Below are positions 1-13,202 of a stretch of 64,000 nucleotides of DNA, in pieces. The DNA lies in the NCBI RefSeq assembly GCF_963678635.1, contig NC_087063.1, positions 56,674,759 through 56,738,758 of the forward strand, in the 5' to 3' direction. Each line of letters begins with the position of its first letter. Position 1 is the stretch's first letter. The DNA comes from Symsagittifera roscoffensis. Lineage: Eukaryota > Xenacoelomorpha > Acoela > Convolutidae. Both the position numbers and the translations under genes were made by a program. The notes beneath the pieces are model-generated. The model worked only from the letters and a program-made list of their open reading frames with translations, ran no database searches and was not told the DNA's origin.

Positions 1-2240
1 GAGACTTTTGCAATTGAATTTTACCCTTGCAATAAGCAAGGGTTTTGCAATCGGTTACTAGACTTTTTCCCGTAATTATTTTAGTTCGCAGGACTCATCG
101 ACTCCCGACTATACCTTGGTTCATTTTTTACTGTTTCTTGCACACTTAGCCTGTAGTTAATGAATACGCCTGAGACGGCAACGGGGCCCTAAGTTCGAGT
201 GTGACCAGGAACTTATTTTTTTTCAAACGGTTAGTATTCCGGTCAAAAAGTTTTCGGCCTATTATTTGTTTTGTCTCTTAAAATTTTTCTCCTTAACCTT
301 AGTTGCCAGATCTAGGAATTGTTTCTTTTTGCTGTAAACATTTTTCACTGCAGTATTCTTAAGTGTTTTAACCTCTCAAAAATCTACCCGATTGGAACCT
401 TTTGCTTTGGTTGTATTCTTACCCACGCGGTTTATTATAATTTCAATTTTTTGATCAATTTTTGCTTTATTTTCAATTTTCTACCGACACAGTGGCCCCT
501 TATTGCGTCGTTTAATGATTGAGTCTCCCTGACGGGAAGGAATACTCATTTAATTAAAAAAAATGAAATAATTTTTGGCGTGGAGTTGTTCTCTGCTGGG
601 GTATTTTCTGTTTTACCCCTTGGTAAGGTTTGTTCCGATGCTAATTTTGCATTCTAACGTCTGGGCAAGTTTTTTGAAACTATCCTCATTCTTCCTGATA
701 ATCTAAAATTTCCATAGTGATAAAACATCAATATTACGATTTAACATCGATATAATGATTTTTCGGCTTTCTATCAAGCTCTCGGTTTATTTCGCAAAAT
801 GTATATAACACCTTGAATTCAGTACATTTATGGCTTTCGTGGATACTAACTATATGGGCAGTACATGTAATTTTTTTCAAATCAATAAGCCAGGGTGTTG
901 CAATCGGCTACCAGTTTGTTTTTCCGAAAATAACTCAAGGCACAGAATGGTCAAATGTGTAGTAAGGTAAATTTCACAAATGCTCAATTTCAGACATGTT
1001 CACTTTAGGCTTAGTTGCCAGACCTAGGAATCGTTACTTTTTGCCGTAAAGATTTTTCACTGTAATGTTCTTAAGTGTTTTACCCTTTCGAAAATGTGCC
1101 CAATTCGAGCTTTTTGTTTTGGTTATTTATTTACCTAGTCGGTTTGTTATAATTTCTTTTTTTGTTCTTTTTCTCTTTATTTTCGGTTTTTTACTGACTC
1201 AGTGGCCTTATATTGCGTCGTTTGATGATTGAGTCTACCTGAAGGGGACGTAGACTCATGTACAAATTGAAAAAATTTTGAAGATTTTCTGTTGTCGTTT
1301 TCTCTGTTTTACCGATTGGTAGGTTTTGTTCCGATTCTAATTTTGCATTCTATCGTCTGGGCAAGTCTTTTGAAACTGGGCTCATTCATTTTGATAATCT
1401 AAAATTTCCATAGTGATAAAACATCAATATTACGATTTAACATCGATATAATGATTTTTCGGCTTTCTATCAAGCTCTCGGTTTATTTCGCAAAATGTAT
1501 ATAACACCTTGAATTCAGTACATTTATGGCTTTCGTGGATACTATATGGGCAGTACATGTAATTTTTTCAAATCAATAAGCCAGGGTGTTGCAATCGGCT
1601 GCTAGTTTGTTTTCCCGAAAATAACTCAAGGCACAGAATGGTCAAATGTGTAGTAAGGTAAATTTCACAAATGCTCAATTTCAGACATGTTCACTTTAGG
1701 CTTAGTTGCCAGACCTAGTAATCGTTACTTTTTGCCGTAAAGATTTTTCACTGTATGTTCTTAAGTGTTTTACCCTTTCGAAAATGTGCCCAATTCGAGC
1801 TTTTTGTTTTGATTATTTTTTACTAGTCGGTTTGTTATAATTTATTTTTTTATTCTTTTTCTCTTTATTTTCGGTTTTTTACTGACTCAGTGGCCTTTTA
1901 TTGCGTCGTTTGATGATTGAGTCTACCTGAAGGGAATGTAGACTCAGGTACAAATTGAAAAATTTTTGTGGATTTTCTGTTGTCGTTTTCTCTGTTTTAC
2001 CGATTGGTAGGTTTTGTTCCGATTCTAATTTTGCATTCTATCGTCTGGGCAAGTCTTTTGAAACTGGGCTCATTCATTTTGATAATCTAAAATTTCCATA
2101 GTGATAAAACATCAATATTACGATTCAACATCGATATAACGATTTTTCGGCTTTCTATCAAGCTCTCTGTTTAGTTTGCGAATTGTATGTTACACCTTGA
2201 TTTCATTACATTTATGGCTTTCGTGAATACTATGTGGACA
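1..2240. repeat. Tandem sub-repeats of about 690 bp
   Basis: Inside the first unit, a block containing ACATCGATATAATGATTTTT, followed by a CTTTCTATCAAGCTCTC motif, recurs at about 711, 1409 and 2096. The spacings are near 698 and 687 bp. The second and third copies are more alike than either is to the first. Related single copies lie near 3730, 6830 and 8420 inside the larger units, so the 690-bp array is an expansion private to the left edge of the window. Confidence 0.75.
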
Positions 2241-5076
2241 GTACATGTAATATTTTCCAATAAGATTTTGCCGAGCTGCTGTCGGCCTTAGTTATCTAAT
2301 ATTTGCTTCTTACAAATTTCCGCTATTGTTTATGAGATCTGAAAGTTTGTTGTCGTAAATTTAAATTTTTGAATACTCAAATTCAACGCCTCTTAGAATT
2401 CTGCAAAACATTTGAGTTTGTTAAACAAAAAACTGGATTTTCTGTTGTTTTCTAGTTGTTTTTTCAATGATAACAACGTTCAAAGTCTTCTTATTTATTG
2501 CAGTAAGCAAGAGTTTGGCAATCGGCTACTAGATTCTTTTTTCCGTAAAAAGCTTGAGGCACATAATGGTTAAATGGGTAGGATTGTAAATTTCAGACAT
2601 GCTCATTTCTTGAAATTTCAACTAAAACAACCTTCATTAGGTGGTAATTAGGTGTAGTCCTTTTCTGGTGTTAGTTTGATTTGAAATGATTTTCTTGATA
2701 TCATAATGATTTTTTTCGGATTCGTGGTTCTCGGCCTAGTTTCCAGTTTCCATCGGTTAGTTGTCCGTTTTTTAAATGAAAGTAATTTTATTTGGTACTG
2801 TTTTTTTCCGCTTTTTTGGTTAAAGTGGGTTTTAATTTGTTTTTTTTACTCTTGTTGAAAGTCTGTACATTGTCTTTTTACCAGGTCTGATTTTTAATAA
2901 CTTTATTTAAATCGTTTTCTTCTCGACTAAACGGTTTCAGCTTTTGTTTTATGGCATTATGAACTCAACTCGCGTTGTTTCGAGGGCAAAAACTCCTGTT
3001 CGAAAATAAACAAACAACTGGTTTAATTGTTGGCTCAAAGTTCAACCAGTCAGAATTCACAAAGAATAATTTTGAGACTTATGCAATTGAATTTTACCAT
3101 TGCGATAAGCAAGGGTATTGCAATCGGTACTAGTTTTTTTTCTGGTAATTAACTTGGTTCACAGGGTTCATCGGCTCCTGGTGATACCTTGGTTCATAAT
3201 GAATTCAAACTTTTTTTGTATCTTGCACACTTAGCCTGGAGGTAACGAATACGCCTGAGACGGCAATGGTCTTTATTTCGAGTCTGACCAGAACCTGTTT
3301 TTTTTTCTTTTCTCGTTTAATATGTCTCCTTAAGCTGAGTTTCCAGATCTAAGACTAGTTTCTTTTAGCTGTAAAAAATTTTCCCTGTAGTGTTCCTAAG
3401 TGTCTTAGCCTTTAGAAATTCTGCCTGATTCGGTTTTTTTTGCCTTGGTTGTATTTTACTCACTCGGTTTATTATATTTTCATTTTTTGTATATGTTTTT
3501 TCTCTTTTTTTTTCGGTTTTTTACCAACTCAGTGGCCCCTTATTGCGTCGTTTGATGATAAAATTTTTTCGAATATATTTTGGCATGAAGGATTTCTTTG
3601 CTGTGGTATTTTCTGTTTTACCGCTTGATAAGTTTTTTTCCGATGCTAATTTTGCATTCTGTCATCTGGGCAAGATTTTTGAATTTATACTCATGCATTT
3701 CGATAATATAATTGTTGTGTAATGATAAATCATTACAACTACGCTTTAACATCGATATAATGATTTTTCGGCTTTCTATCAAGCTCGCGGTTTAGTTCGA
3801 GAATTGTATGTAACACCTTGAATCCAGTACATTTATGGCTTTCGTGGGCAGTACATAAAATTTTTTCCCATGAAATTTTGCCGAGCTAATCGCTGTTGGC
3901 CTTATTTATCTAATATTTGCTTCATTCAAATTTTCGATATTGTTTTTATGAGATCTGAAAATTTTTTGTCCTAAATTTAAATTTTTGAATGCTCAAATTC
4001 AACGCCTCTTAGAACTCATTGAAACGTTTGAATTTGTTAAACATAAAAAACTGGATTTTCGTTTTTTCTAGTTGTTTCTTCAATGTAACAACGTTCAACG
4101 TCCTCTTTTTCCTTGCAATAAGCAAGGGTATTGCACTCGGCTACTAGACTATTTTTCCGTAAATAACTTAAGGCACATAATAGTCAAATGTTTAGGAATG
4201 TAAATTTCAGACATGCTCACTTTCTTGAAAATTCAACTAAAACAAACTTCATTTAGGTGGTAAATAGGTGTAGTCCGTTTCTGGTGTTTGTTTATTTTGA
4301 AATGATTTCATCGATAACATGTTGATTTTTTCGGATTCGTGGTTCTCGGCCTAGTTTCCATCGGTTCATTTCCCGTTTTTAAATGAATTTTTTTTATTTG
4401 GTACTGTTTTCTTCCGCTTTTCCGTTAAAAATGGATTTTAATTTGATTTGCTTTTTTACTCATGTAGAAAGCTTGTAACTTTTCATTTAACCGAATTAAC
4501 GCCTTTGCCTTTGTACCGTACGTTCTGGAGCTCGACTCTCGGCCCGCCTCGTTTTTTTCTGTATATATGCAATTGAAAAAAAAATTGGTAAAAAATGAAT
4601 TGTTGGACTTTGGTTTTTCTACCAAGTTTTTGTCGGCTGAGTTGCCACATCACAAATCTTGTTGGTGTTGTTAGAAATTTTCAGTGCAAGTGCAATTGTT
4701 GTTCCCTGTAGATTCAGAGAGGTGGACTTGGAATTGTTTCTTTTAAATCAATTTGTTTTTCGGCTCAACAGGTGTCTGCTCAAAGATTGTCGGCTTAGTT
4801 GCCATATCACTGATTTTTGTTTTCTTGTGCTGTAAACAACATCCTTTGTAGTTGAAAGTGCAAGTGCTGTTCATTCTAGTCTCAAGTAGGACTTAAAATT
4901 AAAACTTTTTCATGAAATTTTTATGCTCAATTTTTTTCCGTTGCCAATTTCATTTTCAATTTCTGGCGTTTTAGCCTAGAATGAAATCATATCGAGACAT
5001 GCGACAATTTAAGTTTTGATAGAACTAGTTTTTTCAATGATTTCCATTTTTTCGACATATATATAAGTTTGTGTTT

Positions 5077-5113
5077 AATCGCAAGTGGTGCGAAGGTCAA
5101 CTTCGCCTCTGTG
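5077..5113 (+). repeat. Short dispersed hairpin repeat, copy 1
   Basis: The core reads ATCGCAAGTGGTGCGAAG, then GTCAA, then CTTCGCCTCTGTG. GCGAAG and CTTCGC form a perfect 6-bp stem around a 5-nt loop. This is the first of at least seven copies in the window. Confidence 0.7.
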
Positions 5114-5792
5114 TTGATAGTTCTTGAGTTTCTTGCTGTTTTTATTCTTAACTTATTTATTCTTAACGTGTTTAATTTAGGTGCTGTGAATATTGGGACC
5201 TGTTTGAGCTCACTCGTACATCACATGCCAGAATCAAATTAGCAGATCACTAAATAAAACTGCTTTTTATTACTGATCAGATGTAATCATCCATCTTTTC
5301 CTCCGTTAACAACTTAATTTGCAAGACTAAATTTAAGTCATATACGAGACTATACTTTCGTCAACCGACAGACAAATTTTTTGTCTGTCGGTTGAGCGTA
5401 GTGTAATAGTACGACTAATTTTTTGAGCGTAGTGTAATAGTACGACTAATCTTTTTTAAAACCTAAATCGCAAGTATTGGTGCCTCTTTTGGTGGCCGAA
5501 CCTACGTCTTTCTGATAGCATGTGCTTTGACCTTCGATTAGTTGTGAGTTAACCCATTTGATGCATTTTTAGTTCATCAATTGAACCTAAAAGAATTAGT
5601 TTTTTTCTGAGCATAACAATCAGAAAACTCGATTTCAAAAATTTTCTTACTCAATATATCTCTTGAAATTTTGAAATTAGTAATTTGGCTTTATGCTTTG
5701 GTTCTATTGGTATTTGGTACCACTTTTGTTGCATCGTATTGGCATTTTGTTAGCATATATAGCTGCTTATGTGAATAGTATTTTGCTGTATT

Positions 5793-5835
5793 TAACCGTC
5801 CGTGCCCGAGTCGACAGGGCGTGAGACTCACGGCG
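5793..5835 (+). repeat. Truncated tRNA-like fragment at a repeat junction
   Basis: CCGTCCGTGCCCGAG matches the start of the tRNA-like sequence at 10511, but the match stops near 5830 where the two large repeat copies part company. So the breakpoint of the 4.69-kb duplication falls within a tRNA-like sequence. It is too short to fold as a tRNA. Confidence 0.45.
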
Positions 5836-8800
5836 TCTAAAAATGTGTTCTATTTAGTTCTGTTTTTTCCACTTTTTTGTTAAAAATGGATTTTAATTTG
5901 ATTTCTTTTTTGGTGTTTTTTACTCATGTTGAAAATTGTTTGTAACTTGTCTTTTCACCGAGTCAATTTTTAAATAATTTTATTTAAATAGTTTTTTCTC
6001 GACTAAACGGTTTCAGCTTGGATTTTATGGCATTTTGAACTCAACTCGCGTTGTTTCGAGGGCAAAAATTCCAGTTTGAAAAGAAAACAAACAACCGGTC
6101 TAATTGTTGGCTCAAACTTCAACCAGTCAGAATTCACAAAGAATAATTTTGAGACTTATGCAAATGAGTTTTGAGAAAAGCAAGGGTATTGCAATCGGGT
6201 ACTAGACTTTTTCTCGTAATTAACTTGGTTCACAGGATTCATCGACTCCTGTTGATACCTTGGTTCATAATGAATTCAAATTTCTTATTGTCTGTTGCAC
6301 ACTTAGCCTGGAGGTAACGAATACGCCTGAGACGGCAATGGTCTTTATTTCGAGTCTAATCAGGACCTGTTTTTTTCTCTTATTTGTCTCCTTAGGCTGA
6401 GTTTCCAGATCTAAGAATCGTTTCTTTTTGCTGTTAACAATTTTCACTGTAGTGTTCCTAAGTGTTTTAGCCTTTTAAAAATCTGACCGATTCGAATTTT
6501 TCGCCTTATTTGTATTTTTACCCACTCGGTTTGTTATAATTTCATTGCTTTGTTCGGTTTTTTTCTCTTTTTTTTCGGTTTTTTACCGATTCAGTGGCCC
6601 CCTATTGCGTCATTTGATGATTGAGTCTCCCTGGCGGGAAAGGAGGCTCAATTTAAAAAAAAATTTGATTATATTTTGGCATGAAGGATATCTTTGCTGT
6701 GGTTTTTCTGTTTTATCGAATGTTAAGTTTTTTTTTCGATGCTAGTTTTGCATGTTATCGTCTGGGCAAATTTTTTGAAACTTTACTCATTCATTTTGAT
6801 AATCTAATTGTTTGTGTAGTCATAAAACATTAATATTACGCTATAACATCGATATAAAGATTTTTCGGCTTTCTATCAAGCTCTGTTTAGTTTGCGAATT
6901 GTATGTTACACCTTGATTTCATTACATTTATGGCTTTCGTGAATACTATGTGGACAGTACATGTAATTTTTTCCAAAAAGATTTTGCCGAGCTGTTGTCG
7001 GCCTTAGTTATCTAATATTTGCTTCCTACAAATTTCTGCTATTGATTGAGATCTGAAAGTTTGTTGTCCTAAATTTAAATTTTTGAATACTCAAATTCAA
7101 CGCCTCTTAGAATTCTTCAAATTATTTGAGTTCAGTTGTTTTCTAGTTGTTTCTTCAATGATAACAACGTTCAAAGTCTTCTTATTTTTTGCAGTAAGCA
7201 AGATTTTGGCAATCGGCTTCTAGATTCTTTTTCCGTAAAAAGCTTGAGGCACATAATGGTTAAATGGGTAGGAATGTAAATTTCAGACATGCTCACTTTC
7301 TTGAAATTTCAACTAAAACAACCTTCATTAGGTGGTAAATAGGTGTAGTCCATTTCTCGTGTTAGTTTGATTGGAAATGATTTTCTTGATATCATGTTCA
7401 TTTTTTTCGGGTTCATGGTTCTCGGCCTAGTTTCCAGTTTCCATCGGTTATTTGTCCGTTTTTTAAATGAAAGTTATTTTATTTGGTACTGTTTTTTTCC
7501 GCTTTTTTGTTTAAAGTAGATTTTAATTTGTTTTTTTTTACTCATGTTGAAAGTCTGTACATTGTGTTTCTAGCGAGTCTGATTTTTAATAACTTTATTT
7601 ATATATTTTTTTTCTCGACTTAACGGTTTCAGCTTTTATTTTATGGCATTATCAACTTAACTCGCGTTGTTTCGAGGGCAAAAATTCCTGTTCGAAAATA
7701 AACAAACAACTGGTTTAATTTTTGGCTCAAACTTCAACCAGTCAGAATTCACAAACAATAATTTTGAGAGTTATGCAATTGAATTTTACCCTTGCGTTAA
7801 GCAAGGTAATTGCAATCGGTTAAGCAAGGTAATTGCCCGTAATTAACTTGGTTCACAGGGTTCATCGACTCCTGGTGATACCTTGGTTCATAATGAATTC
7901 AAACTTTTTTTTGATCTTGCACACTAAGCCTGGAGGTAACGAATACGCCTGAGACGGCAATGTTCTTTGCCGAGTCTGACCAGAACCTGTTTTTTTTTCT
8001 GTTTTTATATGTCTCCTTAGGCTGAGTTTCCAGATCTAAGACTCGTTTCGTCTAGCAGTAAAAAATTTTCCCTGTAGTGTTCCCAGGTGTCCTAGCCTTT
8101 AAAAAATCTGCCTGATTCGATTTTTTTTGCCTTGGTTGTATTTTACTCACTCGGTTTATTATATTTTCATTTTTTGTTAATGTTTTTTTTTCTCTTTTTT
8201 TTTCGGTTTTTTACCAACTCAGTGGCCCCTTATTGCGTCGTTTGATGATAAAATTTTTTCGAATATATTTTGGCATGAAGGATTTTTTTGCTGTGGTATT
8301 TTCTGTTTTACCGCTTGATAAGTTTTTTTCCGATGCTAATTTTGCATTCTGTCATCTGGGCAAGATTTTTGAATTTATACTCATGCATTTCGATAATATA
8401 ATTGTTTGTGTAATGATAAAACATTACAACTACCCTTTAACATCGATATAATGATTTTTCGGCTTTCTATCAAGCTCGCGGTTTAGTTTGCGAATTGTAT
8501 GGAAGACCTTGAATTCAGTACATTTATGGCTTTCGTAGGCAGTACATCAAATTTTTTCCAATGAACTTTTGCCGAGCTAATTGGCTGTCGGCCTTTTTAT
8601 CTAATATTTTCTTGCGTCAAATTTCCGATATTGTTTTCATGAGATCTGAAAGTTTTTTGTCCTAATTTTAAATTTTTGAGTGCTCAAATTCAACGCCTCT
8701 TAGAAATCATTGAAACATTTGAATTTGTTAAACATAAAAAACTGGATTTTCGTTTTTCTAGTTGTTTCCTCATTGTAACAACGTTCAAAGTCTTCTTTTT

Positions 8801-9772
8801 CCTTGAAATAAGCAAGGGTATTGCACTCGGCTACTAGACTATTTTTCCGTAAATAACCGAAGGCACATAATAGTCAAATGTTTAGGAATGTAAATTTCAG
8901 ACATGCTCACTTTCTTGAAAATGCAACTAAAACAACCTTCATTTAGGTGGTAAATAGGTGTAGTCCGTTTCTGGTGTTTGTTTATTTTGAAATGATTTTC
9001 TCGATAACAGGTTGATTTTTTTCGGATTCGTTGTTCTCGGCCTAGTTTCTATCGGTTCATTTCCCGTTTTTAAATGATTTTTTTTATATTTGGTACTGTT
9101 TTCTTCCGCTTTTCCGTAAAAATGGATTTTAATTTGATTTGCTTTTTTTTACTCATAAAGAAAGTTTGTAACTTTTCATTTTACCGAGTTAACGCCGTTG
9201 CCTTTGTACCCTACGTTCTGGAGCTCGACTCTCGGTCCACCTTGTTTTTTTCAGTATATATGCAATTGAAAAAAAAATGGTAAAAAATGAATTGTTGGAC
9301 TTTGGTTATTCTACAAAGTTTTTGTCGGCTGAGTTGCCACATCACAAATCTTGTTTGTGTTGTAAGAAGTTTTCAGTACAAGTGCAATTGTTGTTCCCTG
9401 TAGATTCAGAGAGGTGGACTTGGAATTGTTTCTTTTAAATTAATTTGTTTTTCGGCTCAACAGGTGTCTGCTCAAAGATTGTCGGCTTAGTTGCCATATC
9501 ACTGATTTTTGTTTTCTTGTGCTGTAAACAACATCCTTTGTAGTTGAAAGTGCAAGTGTTGTTCATTCTAGTCTCAAGTAGGACTTAAAATTAAAACTTT
9601 TTCATGAAATATTTATGCTCAATTTTTTTCTGTTGCCAATTTTATTTTCAAATTTCTGGCATTTTAGCCTAGAATGAAATCCTATCGAGACATACGACAA
9701 TTTAAATTTTGGTAGAACTAGTTTTTTCAATGTTTTCCATTTTTTCGACTTATATTTTTTAAGTTTGTGTTT

Positions 9773-9810
9773 AATCGCAAGTGGTGCGAAGCTCAACTAC
9801 GCCTCTGTGT
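9773..9810 (+). repeat. Short dispersed hairpin repeat, copy 2
   Basis: This is the counterpart of the 5077 copy in the next large repeat unit. Its stem GCGAAG/CTACGC carries one mismatch and the loop is CTCAA. Confidence 0.65.
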
Positions 9811-9850
9811 TGATAGTTCTTGAGTTTCTTGCGGTTTTAATTCTTAACTT

Positions 9851-9888
9851 GTATAGCAAGTGGCGCGAAGCTCAGCTTCGCCTGTGTT
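9851..9888 (+). repeat. Short dispersed hairpin repeat, copy 3
   Basis: A second copy lies only about 40 bp beyond the previous one and has no counterpart in the 5-kb unit. It therefore arrived, or was duplicated, after the large unit was. The stem GCGAAG/CTTCGC is intact. Confidence 0.65.
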
Positions 9889-10510
9889 TAATTTAGGTCC
9901 TATGAATATCACCAGTACATCACATGCAAGAATCAAATTAGCAGATCACTAAATAAAACTGCTTATTATTAGTGATCAGATGTAATCATCCATCTTTTCC
10001 TCCGTTAACAACTTAATTTGCAAGAAGACTAAATTTAAGTCATAAACTAGACTATACGTTCGTCAACCGACAGACAAATTTTTTGTAGTTTGTCTGCTTT
10101 TTAAATGCTCCCGTTCCATTTACACTTGCGGATTTTAGTGAGCGTAGTGTAATAGTACGACTATTCTTTTTTTTAACCTAAGTCGCAAGTATTGGTGCCT
10201 CTTGTGGTGGCACAACCTACGTTTTTTTGGTAGCATGCGCTTTGACCTCCGATTATTTATAAATTAACACAGTTGATGCATTTTTAATTCATCAAATGAA
10301 CCAAAAGAAATAGTTTTTTTTCTGAGCATAACAATCAGAAAACTCGATTTCAAAAATTTTCTAACTCAATATATCTCTTGAAGTTTTGAAATTAGTAATT
10401 TGGCTTTATGCTTTGGTTCTATTGGTATTTGGCACCACTTTTGCTGCATCGCATTGGCATTTTGTTAGCATATATAGCTGCTTATGTGAATATTATTTTG
10501 CTGTATTTAA

Positions 10511-10575
10511 CCGTCCGTGCCCGAGACGACAAGGCGTGAGACTCCAAATCTCGAAGTGCAGGTTCGAAACGGAAT
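10511..10575 (+). repeat. tRNA-derived sequence (pseudo-tRNA or SINE head)
   Basis: GTGCCCGAGACGACAAGGCG resembles the D-arm/A-box region of Ser/Leu-type tRNAs, and GGTTCGAAACG resembles the B box. Between them GAGA-CTCCAAA-TCTC could form an anticodon arm. The 5' and 3' ends do not pair as an acceptor stem, so I read it as tRNA-derived rather than a working tRNA. Confidence 0.5.
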
Positions 10576-11149
10576 TGTAGCAAAGTTTTACTAATTCGAT
10601 GCGTATTTCTGATTTTTCTTTTTTTAAGAAACCTGCGTTTTTGTAGTGTTCTCGGTAGTGTTTGCGAAGCACAGCATCCTGTCTGTGTCGAAGTTTGTTT
10701 TAATGTCGGTTGTAAAGTTACCAACTCCGATTTCAGTAAGTACATCATTTTTTTTATGTTTTCTTCATTTGGCTTGAAAGTCTCGGCATATATTTTATCG
10801 GCTCAGCGCCTTATTTTTAGAAGGTTCGTGATCAAAATATGTTTTTACTTTTGAGAGGGCTTGAAAACTGTTTTTTTTTTGTATTTGTAAATTTTTTACA
10901 CTTGCGAGACGAGAGCAAGTGTCTTGTAATAGGAAATTAGACTTCTTTCCTGTAAACAATTTTGTTTTACAAGAAACTGAATTTCCTTCATTTTTGAATG
11001 ATAACAATCCAGGTTCCTCCCCAATTGGCCAGGAGCTAACGCAGTTGCTTTTCCAGAGTAATGTCTGTTCAAGTACCGTCTGGACCTTGTTTTTTTAGTA
11101 GGTATGAAATTGCATTTTTTCCGGTTAAAATTGAATTATCGGACTTTTG

Positions 11150-12250
11150 TTTAGCTGCTCAAAGTTTTCCGTTTCATGTGCCACGCCACGGATCTTTTTT
11201 GTGCTGTTATCAAGTAGCATGGTAGTTGCAAGGGAATTTTTTGTCCATATTTTTGGATTTTTTGTTTTGTCAAAAACTTTTATCCCAAATAGGAGGTTAT
11301 AGGTGCAATGGTTTGAAAAGTTTGTGGGAAGCTTCTCTGAATAAGCGTTCGCACCCAAATATTTTACACAAAAAGTTATGACCCTTGGAATAGTCAAACA
11401 TTTGAGTTTTGACCGTTTTTTCATTATCGAAAATTATCCGCTTAAATCTGAGATTTTGGGTTTAATCTGAAGAAAAATTTGTGAAAAGCTCCTTTACATA
11501 TATATAAAGTTATGGCCCTCGGAAAATTCTAATTTTTAGTTTCTGACTGCTCACAGAAACTCGATTTTTCTCAAACTACCTTCCAAAATGTGAAAACTAA
11601 TCTCCCAAAAAAAAAATTAACTTTTCCCAGGTCAATGACTTTGTGTTATAAAAAAAATTGGGCGTAGAAGCTCCCTTGCACAAACGGTTATGCCCAGAAT
11701 TTGATGCTCTCGATCCAAATTTGCCCAAAACCTATTTGCCATTTGCTTATGGCTTTTCAAAACTGTTTGCCTTTTCTCAAAAACTACCCTCAAAACCTGA
11801 GTTTTTTCATTCAATTGAAATAAATTTTTGTGTGAATCTCTTTTGCATAAGCGGCTTTGCCTACATTTTTCTACAGTAAGAGCAATGTTTCTTTGAAAAA
11901 TCAAACTTTTGACTTTTGTCAGTTTATGTGGAAACTTTTTGACTTATGGAAAACTTTCCTTTAAAATCGTAGGCTAGTGTTCAATCGAGAAACCTGTTTC
12001 TGGATGTTTTGTGCTTAAGCGGCCACGACGTTCTTTTTGCTGAAACGAACTTATGGATTTCGGAAAGTCAAGTTTTTGAACTTTTAGCCGTTTTTAAGAA
12101 ACTCTTAGAAACTATCCAATCAAATCTGAGATAAAGGGTTCAATCGAAACAACTAGTTGCAAGAATTTTTCCTGGAGAAGCGGTGCCTCCTAAATTTTTT
12201 AATTAAAATTGTTGTGTTTTTGGGAAGATTCCAATTTGTCAAAAAATTTC
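11150..12250. repeat. Diverged tandem repeats, period about 190 bp
   Basis: A pattern of a TGAGATTTTGGG-like start, then an AAAGCTCCTTTGCATAAGCG-like centre, then GGTTATGGCC and a TTTTGACCGTTT-like end recurs about six times with heavy divergence. Centres fall near 11320, 11500, 11690, 11860, 12010 and 12180. The frames open across it are not conserved between units. Confidence 0.45.
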
Positions 12251-12508
12251 ACTCTTCTCACTTATTGATCCAACACTAAGGTGGTGGACAAAGTCTAATT
12301 TAATAAGATATTTATTCTTTCAAGTGTATTTGTGTTCATATACTTGGAAATTAATTTATTATCTCGCATCATTATAACAAATTCCAAAAATATCCAATTG
12401 CTACCTCCAGCTTTAGCTGGGCCGCTAGTTATCTTTTGTCGTGACATACGGAAATTTTGGTTCACCCTATTTTTTCAACAACATTTTAGTTCTTTAATTC
12501 ATTTTTTT

Positions 12509-12544
12509 GTATCGCAAGTGATGCAAGCTCCGCTTCGCCTGTGT
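12509..12544 (+). repeat. Short dispersed hairpin repeat, copy 4 (degenerate)
   Basis: ATCGCAAGTGATGCAAGCTC is followed by CGCTTCGCCTGTGT. The left arm has lost the GCGAAG match, so the hairpin is damaged while the flanking words ATCGCAAGTG and GCCTGTGT remain. Confidence 0.55.
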
Positions 12545-13028
12545 AAAAAAATTTGTTTCGGCTCAACTTATGTTTGCTCAAGAATTCTCGGCTTTATTAC
12601 CAGTTTGTACATTTGTTTCTGTGCTCTTTTAACATTCAATTGTTTCACTTGCCGTTTTTTGAGAGGATTTTTGTTTGAAATCAAGACCACGATATGAAAA
12701 TTTGGTAGATCATCAATTTTTGTTGACAGTTTTTCTGAAAAAAATAGCCTTTTTCCCCCTAATAGCTTTCGGCCCAATTATATCATCTTAGTGGCCGCAT
12801 ATATGAGGGGGGAGGGGGCTTTTTTTAGGTTTTAATCATTTGATTTTTTTTCGGCTGAAAGGTTTTCTGCTACGTTGTTTTCGGCCTTGTTGCCGGTGCT
12901 TTTTTCCAATGTTTATTTCACGTTTTGTTTTCCAGGCATTTTTCAAATTAGCTTTAATCATTTTGATAGATCTAGTTTCTCAACATTTTATATTCGATTT
13001 CTTTTTGGCTTAGCGGCTTTCTTGTATT

Positions 13029-13066
13029 GTATCGCAAGTGGTGCGAAGCTCTGCTTCGCCTGTGTA
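13029..13066 (+). repeat. Short dispersed hairpin repeat, copy 5
   Basis: An intact copy: TGTATCGCAAGTGGTGCGAAG, loop CTCTG, CTTCGCCTGTGTA. It lies about 50 bp upstream of the splice acceptor of the first visible testin exon, hence in that gene's upstream intron or 5' region. Confidence 0.7.
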
Positions 13067-13113
13067 TTATTTTGCATTGGTGATTAAACTTTAAATATGT
13101 TGTGTAATTTCAG

Positions 13114-13202
13114 AAAAGCTTAAAACATGACATCGGCGCCGGCGCACCCTGTCTCAAATGCGGAGATGCTTGCGAAGGCGGATTTGCTCTTCACTTCTGG
13201 AG
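13114..13202 (+). CDS. TES: Testin exon with N-terminal Cys-rich motif; GC donor
   Basis: The acceptor is TGTAATTTCAG and the exon opens in frame 0. It encodes [16 protein letters not shown] followed by a [14 protein letters not shown] stretch, closely matching the testin N-terminus. Using the only nearby GT (13207) would break the frame. Ending at 13202 with donor AG|GCAAGT, the standard form of a GC-AG intron, leaves two bases that join the next exon's first base to give the expected HFWRKIC. Confidence 0.88.

Larger units (their letters stand above)
1..10580. repeat. Higher-order tandem repeat, unit about 4.69 kb
   Basis: The opening sequence GAGACTTTTGCAATTGAATT recurs in variant form at 3074, 6151 and 7765, usually just after a block ending in CAACCAGTCAGAATTCACAA. 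The stretch 3074-5830 is repeated at 7765-10550, an offset of about 4691 bp, and 2180-3073 is repeated at 6890-7764 with a similar offset. The copies differ by scattered substitutions and small indels, so the duplication is not recent. No coding sequence is recognisable: the short open frames are not kept between copies. It could be satellite-like DNA or multiple insertions of a large non-autonomous element; no terminal repeats that would decide this were found. Confidence 0.8.

Noticed and set aside
10511-10575. A working tRNA gene
   Set aside because: A- and B-box-like words exist here and at 21568, 24761, 27221 and 51308, but none has a proper acceptor stem with a full cloverleaf.
10386-10580. 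Plus-strand frame with a signal-peptide-like start
   Set aside because: It needs a non-ATG start, lies in the large repeat, and the paired copy near 5690 does not keep it open. It also runs into the tRNA-like sequence.
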